The notes under the pieces are model-generated. The model was given only the letters and a program-made list of their open reading frames with translations. It was not told the origin of the DNA and searched no databases. A DNA stretch of 64,000 nucleotides from Xanthomonas hortorum (GTDB taxonomy: Bacteria > Pseudomonadota > Gammaproteobacteria > Xanthomonadales > Xanthomonadaceae): positions 5,343,001 to 5,407,000 of the forward strand of contig NZ_CP101417.1 in NCBI RefSeq assembly GCF_024339125.1, read 5' to 3'. Every line of letters begins with the position of its first letter. The stretch's first letter is position 1. Below, piece after piece: positions 45,615 to 53,470 of this stretch. The translations under genes and the position numbers were made by a program.

Positions 45615-46088
45615 TCAGAACGACACCTCAACCGCCTGCCGCGACCACAGCACCGACTGGTGGCCGGTGGCCTGCTTCCAGGCCAGGCGGATCGCCTCGA
45701 TGTCGTTGCGCCGCTGCGGGCTGTCCTCGTGCAGGATCACCAGCACCTTGGTGCCCAGCCGGTTCGGCTCCTTGGCACCGCGAAACAGCCACTGGCCGTA
45801 GGCGTCGAACACGGTCAGCCCATCCGGGAAGCGCGGCGTCACTTCCTTGTCCAGGAACGCGCGCCACTGGGTCTCGTCGATAGTGCGGGTCTGCGGGCGA
45901 TCGGCCGGGCCGGTTTCCTCGCCCACGCCAAAGTACAGCTCGCTGCGCACCCAGCCGCGGGCCGTCGCGGGCCGCGCCGCATCTCCTTGCAGGCTGGCAG
46001 TGGTCGAGCCCGGCGCGCCGCCGGGAGTGGTGGCGCAGGCGGACAACGCCAACATGGCGGCAAGCAGGCAGGACGGCAGCAACTTCAT
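45615..46088 (-). CDS. DUF3574-domain lipoprotein
   Basis: This 157-residue lipoprotein has signal peptide MKLLPSCLLAAMLALSAC with a lipobox LALSAC (cysteine near 18). The mature DUF3574 domain includes GWVRSELYFGVG, WRAFLDKEVTPRFPDGLTVFDAYGQW and IRLAWKQATG. ATG 46088 follows GGAGAAGTCG and gives the cleaner signal than ATG 46100. It lies 11 bp upstream of the XAC2610-like gene on the same strand. The function is unknown. Confidence 0.85.
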   Translation of the reverse strand: MKLLPSCLLAAMLALSACATTPGGAPGSTTASLQGDAARPATARGWVRSELYFGVGEETGPADRPQTRTIDETQWRAFLDKEVTPRFPDGLTVFDAYGQWLFRGAKEPNRLGTKVLVILHEDSPQRRNDIEAIRLAWKQATGHQSVLWSRQAVEVSF

Positions 46089-46315
46089 CGACTTCTCCAC
46101 AACGGATATTTTTACAACGCGTATTGGGCAGGCTCATGCAGGCCGGGCATTAGCTGATGCCGGCGTGCGCGCACTGTGCCATCTCGCACGCGTCTGAACA
46201 ACGCGATAACATCTCTCCATCCGGATGAATGTGGACGATCCGACCCCTTTGCGCCCCAGCCCGGCCGGATGCCGACCGCGCGGCGCGTTCGCAGTTGCTG
46301 TCGCAGGAGAGAGAA

Positions 46316-48751
46316 ATGACCCGCCCCACCCTTTCGGCTATCGGCCTGGCCGTCGCCGCCGTGTTGAGCGCCAACGCGCAGGCCCAGCAGGCCGCCCCCG
46401 GCGCCCCCACGCTGGACACGGTGATCGTCACTGGCACCCGTGCCAGCGACCGCACCGTGCTGGAATCGACCGTGCCGGTGGACGTGCTCACCGCCGAAGA
46501 CATCCGCAAGGCCGGCGTGGTCAACGGCGAGCTCGGCAGCGCGCTGCAGGCGCTGCTGCCCTCGTTCAATTTCCCGCGCCAGTCCAACTCCGGTGGCGCC
46601 GACCACATCCGCGCCGCGCAGTTGCGCGGACTCTCGCCCGACCAGGTGCTGGTGCTGGTCAACGGCAAGCGCCGCCACACCTCGGCGCTGGTCAATACCG
46701 ACAGCAAGATCGGCAAGGGCACCACGCCGGTGGATTTCAATTCCATCCCGATCAACGCGATCAAGCGCATCGAAGTGCTGCGCGACGGTGCCGGCGCGCA
46801 ATACGGCTCCGATGCCATTGCCGGCGTCATCAACGTGATCCTGGACGACAACCCCGAGCGCGGCGAGCTGGAAGCCAGCTTCGGCGCCTACAACACCGAT
46901 GTGGAGCCGATCAATCGCCGCGTCACCGACGGCCAGACCAGCTACGCCAGCGCCAAGGTCGGCAGCCTGCTCGGCGATGACGGCGGCTTTTTCAAGGTGG
47001 GCCTGGAGCTGAAGAATCGCGAGGCCACCAACCGCGCCGGCTTCGATCAGATTCCCTCGTTCGAAGAACAGACCCCGGCCAATCTGGCGCTGGCTGGCCA
47101 ACGCAATTACGTGCTCGGCGACGGCGCCACCAAAGGCCTGAACGCCTGGCTCAACACCAAGATTCCCTTCAGCGCCAACGGCGAGTTCTACGCCTTCGGC
47201 ACCTACAACCAGCGCGACACCGAAGGCGCCAACTACTTCCGCTACCCGGATGGCAGCGCCAACTGGCGTGAGATCTACCCCAACGGCTACCGCCCGATTT
47301 CCGAAGGCGAGAATCGCGACCTGCAGATCGTCGCCGGCGCCCGTGGGCAGCTCGGCAACTGGGACTACGACGCCAGCGTCAACTACGGCCGCAACGACTT
47401 CACCTACCGGTTGCGCAACTCGCTCAACGCCTCGCTCGGCCCGGGCAGCACCACCCGCTTCAAGACCGGCGATTTCGCCTTCGCGCAAACCGTGGGCAAT
47501 CTGGATCTGACCCGCGTGTTCGATGCCGCCGGGGCCACCCATACCTTCGGCACCGGTGCCGAATTCCGCCGCGAGCAATACCGCACCCACGCCGGCGATC
47601 CGGCCAGCTATGCGGCCGGCCCGTTCACCGATCGTCCCACCGGCTCGCAAGCCGGCGGCGGCCTCACACCGCAGGACGAGGCCGATCTGTCGCGCAATGT
47701 GGCCAGCGCCTACGCCAACGTGTCCAGCCAGTTCGGCGACAAATTCTCCACCGACCTGGCCGGCCGTTACGAGCATTACCAGGATTTCGGCAGCCAGTGG
47801 ACCGGCAAGCTGGCGGCGCGTTATGCGTTCGCCCCGGCGTTCGCGCTGCGTGGCGCAATTTCCAACAACGTGCGTGCGCCCTCGCTCAGCCAGATCGGCT
47901 ACGAAGCCACCTCCACCGGCTACGACGCCGCCGGTCGCCTGACCCAGGGCCGCCTGCTGTCGGTCAACAACCCGATCGCAGGCGCGCTCGGCGCCACCGA
48001 CCTGAAGCCGGAAAAGTCGCTCAATTACAGCCTGGGTTTCACCAGCAAGCTGGGCGATCACTTCGACCTGTCGCTGGACTTCTTCCAGATCGACATCGAC
48101 GACCGCATCGCGCTGTCCGAAGACATCACCGGCGACACGTTGACGGATTTTGTGCAGCAGAACTTCGGCGTCACCGGCGTGCAGAGCGCCAGCTACTTCC
48201 TCAACGCCGCCGACACCCGCACCCGTGGCGCCGAGCTGGTCGGCAACTGGCGCCAATATGCCTTCGGCGGCGACCTGCTGCTGACCGGCACTTACAGCTA
48301 CGCCAAGACCGAGTTGAAAAACGTCATCGGCACCCCGGCGCAGCTGCTGGCACTGAACCCGGACTACGTGCTGTTCGGCGTGGAAGAGAGCAACACGCTC
48401 ACCGATGCCGCGCCACGCACACGCGCCGCACTGGCGGCCAACTGGAACAACGAGCACTGGAACCTGCAGACGCGCGTCAACCGCTATGGCAGCGCAACGC
48501 GCGTGTTCGATTTCGGCGGCGGCTTCGTGCCACGCCAGACCTATGGTGCCGAATGGCAGCTGGATCTGGAGGCCGAGTACCACCTGGGCACACAGTGGAC
48601 CCTGGCGATCGGTGGCCAGAACATCCTGGACAACTACTCGGACCGCTCCATCGACGACATCGCCTACTTCGGCAACCTGCCCTACGACGTGCTCTCGCCG
48701 ATCGGCAGCAATGGCGCGTACTGGTATGGGCGGGTGCGGTATAGCTTCTGA
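46316..48751 (+). CDS. TonB-dependent receptor, paralogue of the two at the left end
   Basis: This 811-residue outer-membrane receptor has signal peptide MTRPTLSAIGLAVAAVLSANAQAQQ. DTVIVTGTRASDRTVLEST, LPSFNFPRQSNSGGAD, LRGLSPDQVLVLVNGKRRHTS and VLRDGAGAQYGSDAIAGVINV repeat the motif order of the receptors at 448 and 3186. The barrel ends YGRVRYSF. ATG 46316 follows GGAGAGAGAA. It stands alone between a divergent lipoprotein gene and a repeat-rich 3' region. Its ligand is unknown. Confidence 0.94.
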   Translation: MTRPTLSAIGLAVAAVLSANAQAQQAAPGAPTLDTVIVTGTRASDRTVLESTVPVDVLTAEDIRKAGVVNGELGSALQALLPSFNFPRQSNSGGADHIRAAQLRGLSPDQVLVLVNGKRRHTSALVNTDSKIGKGTTPVDFNSIPINAIKRIEVLRDGAGAQYGSDAIAGVINVILDDNPERGELEASFGAYNTDVEPINRRVTDGQTSYASAKVGSLLGDDGGFFKVGLELKNREATNRAGFDQIPSFEEQTPANLALAGQRNYVLGDGATKGLNAWLNTKIPFSANGEFYAFGTYNQRDTEGANYFRYPDGSANWREIYPNGYRPISEGENRDLQIVAGARGQLGNWDYDASVNYGRNDFTYRLRNSLNASLGPGSTTRFKTGDFAFAQTVGNLDLTRVFDAAGATHTFGTGAEFRREQYRTHAGDPASYAAGPFTDRPTGSQAGGGLTPQDEADLSRNVASAYANVSSQFGDKFSTDLAGRYEHYQDFGSQWTGKLAARYAFAPAFALRGAISNNVRAPSLSQIGYEATSTGYDAAGRLTQGRLLSVNNPIAGALGATDLKPEKSLNYSLGFTSKLGDHFDLSLDFFQIDIDDRIALSEDITGDTLTDFVQQNFGVTGVQSASYFLNAADTRTRGAELVGNWRQYAFGGDLLLTGTYSYAKTELKNVIGTPAQLLALNPDYVLFGVEESNTLTDAAPRTRAALAANWNNEHWNLQTRVNRYGSATRVFDFGGGFVPRQTYGAEWQLDLEAEYHLGTQWTLAIGGQNILDNYSDRSIDDIAYFGNLPYDVLSPIGSNGAYWYGRVRYSF

Positions 48752-48761
48752 GTGCAAGCTT

Positions 48762-48897
48762 TAAGCCCCTCTCCCCTCGGGAGAGGGGTTGGGGTGAGGG
48801 TACGGGGCGAAGCTCTCGTGTAGGTACAACCGCACGAGGCTTCGCTCGTACCCTCATCCGCCCCTGCGGGGCACCTTCTCCCGAGGGGAGAAGGGAC
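48762..48897. repeat. CCCTCTCCC/GGGAGAAGG dispersed repeat after the receptor
   Basis: It contains AGCCCCTCTCCC-CTCGGGAGAGGGGTT (hairpin), GGGGTGAGGGTACGGGGCGAAGC, and then the inverted half TTCGCTCGTACCCTCATCC, GCCCCTGCGGGGC and CTTCTCCCGAGGGGAGAAGG. It is the mirror-image arrangement of the unit at 25528. The hairpins may also work as the receptor's transcription terminator. Confidence 0.75.
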
Positions 48898-48951
48898 CGC
48901 ACCCGCTAGTGCATAACCTGAATATCACACCGCTTTGCGCACACTAGCGCG

Positions 48952-49710
48952 ATGGCAGACGTGCATTCCCCCCTTCCGTCGCCGCCATTGCTGGACGATG
49001 CCTGCGCATTGTTTCTGGACGTGGACGGTACCCTCATCGACTTTGCCGACAGCCCAGAGGCTGTGCGGCTCTTGCCCGAGGTCCGCGAGGCCATCGGCCG
49101 CCTAAGCGACCGCCTGCATGGCGCAGTCGCACTGGTCAGCGGGCGACCGCTCTCGCAACTGGACGCATTGTTCGCGCCGCTGCTGCTCCCGGCTGCCGGC
49201 CTGCACGGCCATGAGCTACGCAGCGATATCGCCGCACGCGCCGCGATGCCGCAAGACACCTCCGAATGGCTGCACGGCTTGCATCAGCGCGCCGCCGCAC
49301 TCACGCATCAACACCCCGGCGTGCTGGTCGAAGACAAAGGCGTCAGCGTTGCGCTGCATTGGCGCGCACAGCCGCTCGCCGGCCCAGATGTGCTGGCCTT
49401 CGCGCAACAGGAAATCGCACAACTTTCCGGCTATCGCCTGCAGCCTGGCGACCACGTCGTGGAATTCGTTCCCGAAGGCAGCAACAAGGGCCTGGCGGTC
49501 GAACAACTGATGCAGCACGGCGCATTCGCCGGCCGCACACCGGTGTTCGTCGGCGACGACCTCACCGATGAATTCGGCTTCGAAGCTGCCAATCGCCTCG
49601 GCGGCTGGAGCGTGCTGGTCGGCGATCGCGCGCAGACCAGCGCGCGCTTCCGCGTCGCTGGCACTGCCGATGTGCATGCGTGGTTGCAACGCAACGCGCG
49701 CCCAGCCTGA
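48952..49710 (+). CDS. otsB: Trehalose-6-phosphate phosphatase
   Basis: OtsB (252 residues) dephosphorylates trehalose-6-phosphate to trehalose. It is an HAD-superfamily phosphatase with the nucleophile motif FLDVDGTLI near residue 22, SGRPL near 63, AGLHGHELR near 83, a conserved KG region (GSNKGLAVEQL) near 180 and the acidic motif VGDDLTDEFGF near 202. Size is normal for OtsB. It is the first gene of a trehalose operon with the GH15 hydrolase (49 bp on) and otsA. Confidence 0.95.
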   Translation: MADVHSPLPSPPLLDDACALFLDVDGTLIDFADSPEAVRLLPEVREAIGRLSDRLHGAVALVSGRPLSQLDALFAPLLLPAAGLHGHELRSDIAARAAMPQDTSEWLHGLHQRAAALTHQHPGVLVEDKGVSVALHWRAQPLAGPDVLAFAQQEIAQLSGYRLQPGDHVVEFVPEGSNKGLAVEQLMQHGAFAGRTPVFVGDDLTDEFGFEAANRLGGWSVLVGDRAQTSARFRVAGTADVHAWLQRNARPA

Positions 49711-49759
49711 GAGCCGCGCGCCTTCCCCTCTTCTCTTCAAAAAGGATCGTTCGCACTCC

Positions 49760-51538
49760 ATGACCGAGCCAAACCTGGATCTGGGCGTCATCGGCAACTG
49801 CAGTTTCGGTGCATTGGTCGATCGGCAGGCACGTGTGGTGTGGAGTTGCCTGCCGGCTTTCGATGGCGACCCGGCGTTCTGTTCGCTGCTCTCGCCCAAG
49901 GGCGAAGGCGGCGACTTTGCCGTTGAGCTGGAGGACTTCGAAAGTAGCGAGCAGCATTACCTGCCCAACACCGCCGTGCTGCGCACCGTGTTGCGCGACA
50001 TCCACGGCGGCGAAGTGGAAGTGATCGACTTCGCGCCGCGCTGGCGCAACAACGGGCGTTTCTATCGGCCGGTGAGCATCATCCGGCAAATCCGCCCGCT
50101 GGCTGGCAATCCACGCATCGTGGTGCGCGCACGCCCGTTGGCCGACTGGGGCGGCCGCACCCCGGAAACCACCTGGGGCAGCAATCACATCCGTTGGGTA
50201 CTGCCGGAATTCACCCTGCGCCTGACCACCGATGTACCGGTGCGCTTCGTGCGCGATGGCTTGCCGTTCGTGCTCAGCCACCCGGTCAATCTGGTGTTGG
50301 GCGTGGACGAATCGCTCACCCGCTCGCTCACCGGTTACGTGCAGGAAGCGCAGGAACGCACCGAAGAATACTGGCGCGAATGGGTGCGCTATCTGTCGAT
50401 TCCACTCGATTGGCAAGAGGCTGTGATCCGCAGCGCGATCACACTCAAGTTGTGCCAGTACGAAGACAGCGGCGCCATCATCGCGGCGATGACCACCTCG
50501 ATTCCGGAAGCGCCCAATACCCCACGCAACTGGGACTACCGCTATTGCTGGCTGCGCGATGCCGCCTTCGTGGTGCGCGCGCTCAATCGCCTGGGCGCCA
50601 CGCGCACGATGGAGCAATTCATCGGCTATATCTTCAACATCGCCACCAGCGATGGCACCTTGCAGCCGCTATACGGCATCGGTTTCGAATCGCAGCTGGA
50701 AGAGCACGAAGTCGACACCATGGACGGCTACCGCGGCATGGGCCCGGTGCGACGCGGCAACCTGGCCTGGATTCAAAAGCAGCACGATGTATATGGCAGC
50801 GTGGTGCTGGCTTCGACGCAGCTGTTCTTCGATCTGCGTCTGAAGGATCAGGGCGATGCGGATACTTTCCGTCGCCTGGAGCCGCTGGGCGAGCGCGCAT
50901 TCGCGCTGCACAACGTCCCCGATGCCGGCCTGTGGGAATTCCGCGGCCGCGCCGAAGTGCATACGTATACGGCCGCGATGTGCTGGGCCGCCTGCGATCG
51001 CCTGTCCAAGATCGCCGACCGCCTGGTGCTGCCCGAGCGCAGCGTGTATTGGAGCGAACGTGCCGACAGCATTCGCGAGCGCGTGCTGACGGAAGCCTGG
51101 AGCGACGAACACGGCCATTTCACCGACACGCTCGGTGGTCACCGCCTGGATGCCTCGCTGTTGTTGCTGGCCGATATCGGCATCGTGGGCAACGACGACA
51201 GCCGCTTCGTGCGCACCGTGGAAGCCGTCGGTCGCGTGCTCAAGCATGGCGATGCGCTGTATCGCTACATCGCACCGGATGACTTCGGTGCGCCGGAAAC
51301 CAGCTTCACCATCTGCACGTTCTGGTACATCGACGCGCTGGCCGCGATCGGTCGCAAGGACGAGGCGCGCGAGCTGTTCGAGCGCATTCTCTCGCGCCGC
51401 AATCACCTCGGCTTGCTGTCCGAGGATCTATCGTTTGAAGACGGCGAAGCCTGGGGGAATTTCCCCCAGACCTATTCGCATGTGGGTTTGATCATTGCAG
51501 CAATGCGCTTGTCGCGGAGCTGGCAGGAGGCGTCATGA
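49760..51538 (+). CDS. Glycoside hydrolase family 15 protein (glucoamylase/trehalase-like)
   Basis: This 592-residue cytosolic GH15 enzyme lacks a signal peptide. It has the N-terminal DLGVIGNCSFGALVDRQARVVWSCLPAF domain (key residues G, N, W, C, P, F). The (alpha/alpha)6 barrel shows NWDYRYCWLRDA near residue 255, the catalytic acid region DAGLWEFRG near 388 and the base region FEDGEAWGNFPQTYSHVGL near 560. Bacterial enzymes of this type hydrolyse alpha-glucosides, several of them trehalose. The gene is nested between otsB and otsA and overlaps otsA by ATGA, so a trehalose-handling role is likely but not proved. Confidence 0.9.
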   Translation: MTEPNLDLGVIGNCSFGALVDRQARVVWSCLPAFDGDPAFCSLLSPKGEGGDFAVELEDFESSEQHYLPNTAVLRTVLRDIHGGEVEVIDFAPRWRNNGRFYRPVSIIRQIRPLAGNPRIVVRARPLADWGGRTPETTWGSNHIRWVLPEFTLRLTTDVPVRFVRDGLPFVLSHPVNLVLGVDESLTRSLTGYVQEAQERTEEYWREWVRYLSIPLDWQEAVIRSAITLKLCQYEDSGAIIAAMTTSIPEAPNTPRNWDYRYCWLRDAAFVVRALNRLGATRTMEQFIGYIFNIATSDGTLQPLYGIGFESQLEEHEVDTMDGYRGMGPVRRGNLAWIQKQHDVYGSVVLASTQLFFDLRLKDQGDADTFRRLEPLGERAFALHNVPDAGLWEFRGRAEVHTYTAAMCWAACDRLSKIADRLVLPERSVYWSERADSIRERVLTEAWSDEHGHFTDTLGGHRLDASLLLLADIGIVGNDDSRFVRTVEAVGRVLKHGDALYRYIAPDDFGAPETSFTICTFWYIDALAAIGRKDEARELFERILSRRNHLGLLSEDLSFEDGEAWGNFPQTYSHVGLIIAAMRLSRSWQEAS

Positions 51539-52902
51539 GTCGTTTGGTGGTGGTATCCAACCGCGTTGCAGTGCCCGGCGAAAACCGTGCGGGCGGCCTG
51601 GCGGTTGGCTTGTTGGCCGCGCTCAAGGAGCGTGGTGGGGTGTGGTTCGGCTGGAGCGGCAAGACCGTGCGCGGCGACAGCGGCGGCATGCATGAGCAGA
51701 CCGATGGCGACATCAAGTTCGTCACCATGGACCTCAACAAACGCGACATCGATTCGTACTACAACGGCTTCGCCAATCGCACCCTGTGGCCGCTGCTGCA
51801 CTTTCGCCTGGACCTGGTCGATTACGACCGCGCCACGCGCGAAGGCTATATGCGCGTCAATCGGCTGTTTGCGGAAAAACTGGCGCCGTTGCTGAAAGAC
51901 AGCGACACGCTGTGGATCCACGATTACCACATGATTCCGCTGGGCGCGATGCTGCGCGAGCTGGGGGTGGGCTGCAAGATGGGCTTCTTCCTGCATGTGC
52001 CAATGCCCTCGGCCGACCTGATGCAGGCCATGCCCGATCACGCGCGCCTGTTCAGCACCTTCTATGCGTACGACCTGGTCGGCTTTCAGACCCAGCGCGA
52101 TGCGGAGCGCTTCAAGGCGTACGTGCGTCTGTTCGGCGGTGGGCGCATTCTCGAAGGCGACATCGTCGAGGGCCCTGGCGGGCGTCGTTTCAGCGCCGCC
52201 TCTTTCCCGATCGGCATCGATACCGAGTTGATCGCCAACCAGGCGAAGGCCTCGGTCGGCAAGCAGGCGGTGCGCGATCTGCGCGAAAGCCTGCGCGGCC
52301 GGCAGCTGGCGATCGGTGTCGATCGTCTGGATTATTCCAAAGGCCTGCCGGAACGCTTCCAGGGATTCGAGCGCTATCTGGAACGCTATCCGGAGCAATC
52401 CGGCAGCCTGACCTATCTGCAGATCGCGCCGGTGTCGCGCGGCGACGTCAACGAGTATCGCCAGCTGCGCGGGCAGCTGGAGCAGATCGCCGGCCACATC
52501 AACGGTGGACATGCAGAGCCGGATTGGACGCCGCTGCGCTACGTCAATCAGAACTTCAGCCATGCGACGTTGACCGGTTTCTATCGCGCCGCTTCGGTCG
52601 GTCTGGTCACGCCGTTGCGCGATGGCATGAATCTGGTCGCCAAGGAATTCGTGGCGGCGCAGGATCCGGAAAATCCGGGCGTGCTGGTGCTGTCGCTGTT
52701 GGCCGGCGCAGCCGATGAAATGAAAGAAGCGCTGCTGGTCAATCCGCACGATCTGGATGGCGTAGCCGATGCGATTGCGACCGCGGCGAGCATGCCGCTG
52801 GCCACGCGCATCGAACGCTGGCGGGCGATGATGGATCACCTGCGCAAGAACAACATCAATCACTGGCGCCAGCGGTACTTGCAGGCACTGGCCGATATTT
52901 GA
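51535..52902 (+). CDS. otsA: Trehalose-6-phosphate synthase
   Basis: OtsA (455 residues) transfers glucose from UDP-glucose to glucose-6-phosphate. It is a GT20 enzyme with [20 protein letters not shown] near residue 5, [16 protein letters not shown] near 125, the donor-binding [17 protein letters not shown] near 260 and [18 protein letters not shown] near 360. Its ATG overlaps the GH15 stop. It closes the operon; a dispersed repeat lies about 70 bp downstream. Confidence 0.96.
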   Translation: MSRLVVVSNRVAVPGENRAGGLAVGLLAALKERGGVWFGWSGKTVRGDSGGMHEQTDGDIKFVTMDLNKRDIDSYYNGFANRTLWPLLHFRLDLVDYDRATREGYMRVNRLFAEKLAPLLKDSDTLWIHDYHMIPLGAMLRELGVGCKMGFFLHVPMPSADLMQAMPDHARLFSTFYAYDLVGFQTQRDAERFKAYVRLFGGGRILEGDIVEGPGGRRFSAASFPIGIDTELIANQAKASVGKQAVRDLRESLRGRQLAIGVDRLDYSKGLPERFQGFERYLERYPEQSGSLTYLQIAPVSRGDVNEYRQLRGQLEQIAGHINGGHAEPDWTPLRYVNQNFSHATLTGFYRAASVGLVTPLRDGMNLVAKEFVAAQDPENPGVLVLSLLAGAADEMKEALLVNPHDLDGVADAIATAASMPLATRIERWRAMMDHLRKNNINHWRQRYLQALADI

Positions 52903-53470
52903 ATCTGGTTTCCCGAGCTACCCGCGCACACGCGCTACCAGCACACAGATGCGCCGCGCACTGGCGCATCCCTTCTCCCATCGGGAGAAGGTGCCCGAAG
53001 GGCGGATGAGGGTACGTTTGCCCGTACACGTGGAAAATGCGCCAAGTGAAAAATCCCGGCTGACACGAATCTCCATTCCCGAATCCCGAATCCCCGCTCA
53101 GCCGACCGAGTCAATAGCGAAATAGAGCTATGGCAGCATCATGCATTCGTCGCCGCACACGAATGCCACCAAGACCGTCTGGCACCAGCAGCCCCCCCAT
53201 TCCTTACCGATTTGAGCAATTTCAGCACTCCATCGACACAGGTTGGAACGCTGGTTCTCATTCCGTCACGGACACGCGGGTATTTGCGGTCTAAAATATT
53301 CACATGATTAGCGCTGAGGACCCTGGGAGGGGCTGCGCGTTCATATCCTGACGTTCTTGTTTAGGACGTTGTTCTTTAGATCGGGGCCGCCCTTTGCCAG
53401 CCTGTGATCTTTCTCCCTCCACGACTCGCCACCGTTTGCTGGTGCCTGGGTCCTTCCTGACATCTCAAAA
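52903..53470. other. Repeat-bearing intergenic region before the glucose dehydrogenase
   Basis: It holds one partial dispersed repeat (52971-53013; CCTTCTCCCATCGGGAGAAGG, GCCCGAAGGGC, GGATGAGGGTACG). From 53050 on it is AT-richer, with no gene and no promoter I can point to with confidence. The promoter of the dehydrogenase must lie in its last 200 bp. Confidence 0.45.
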
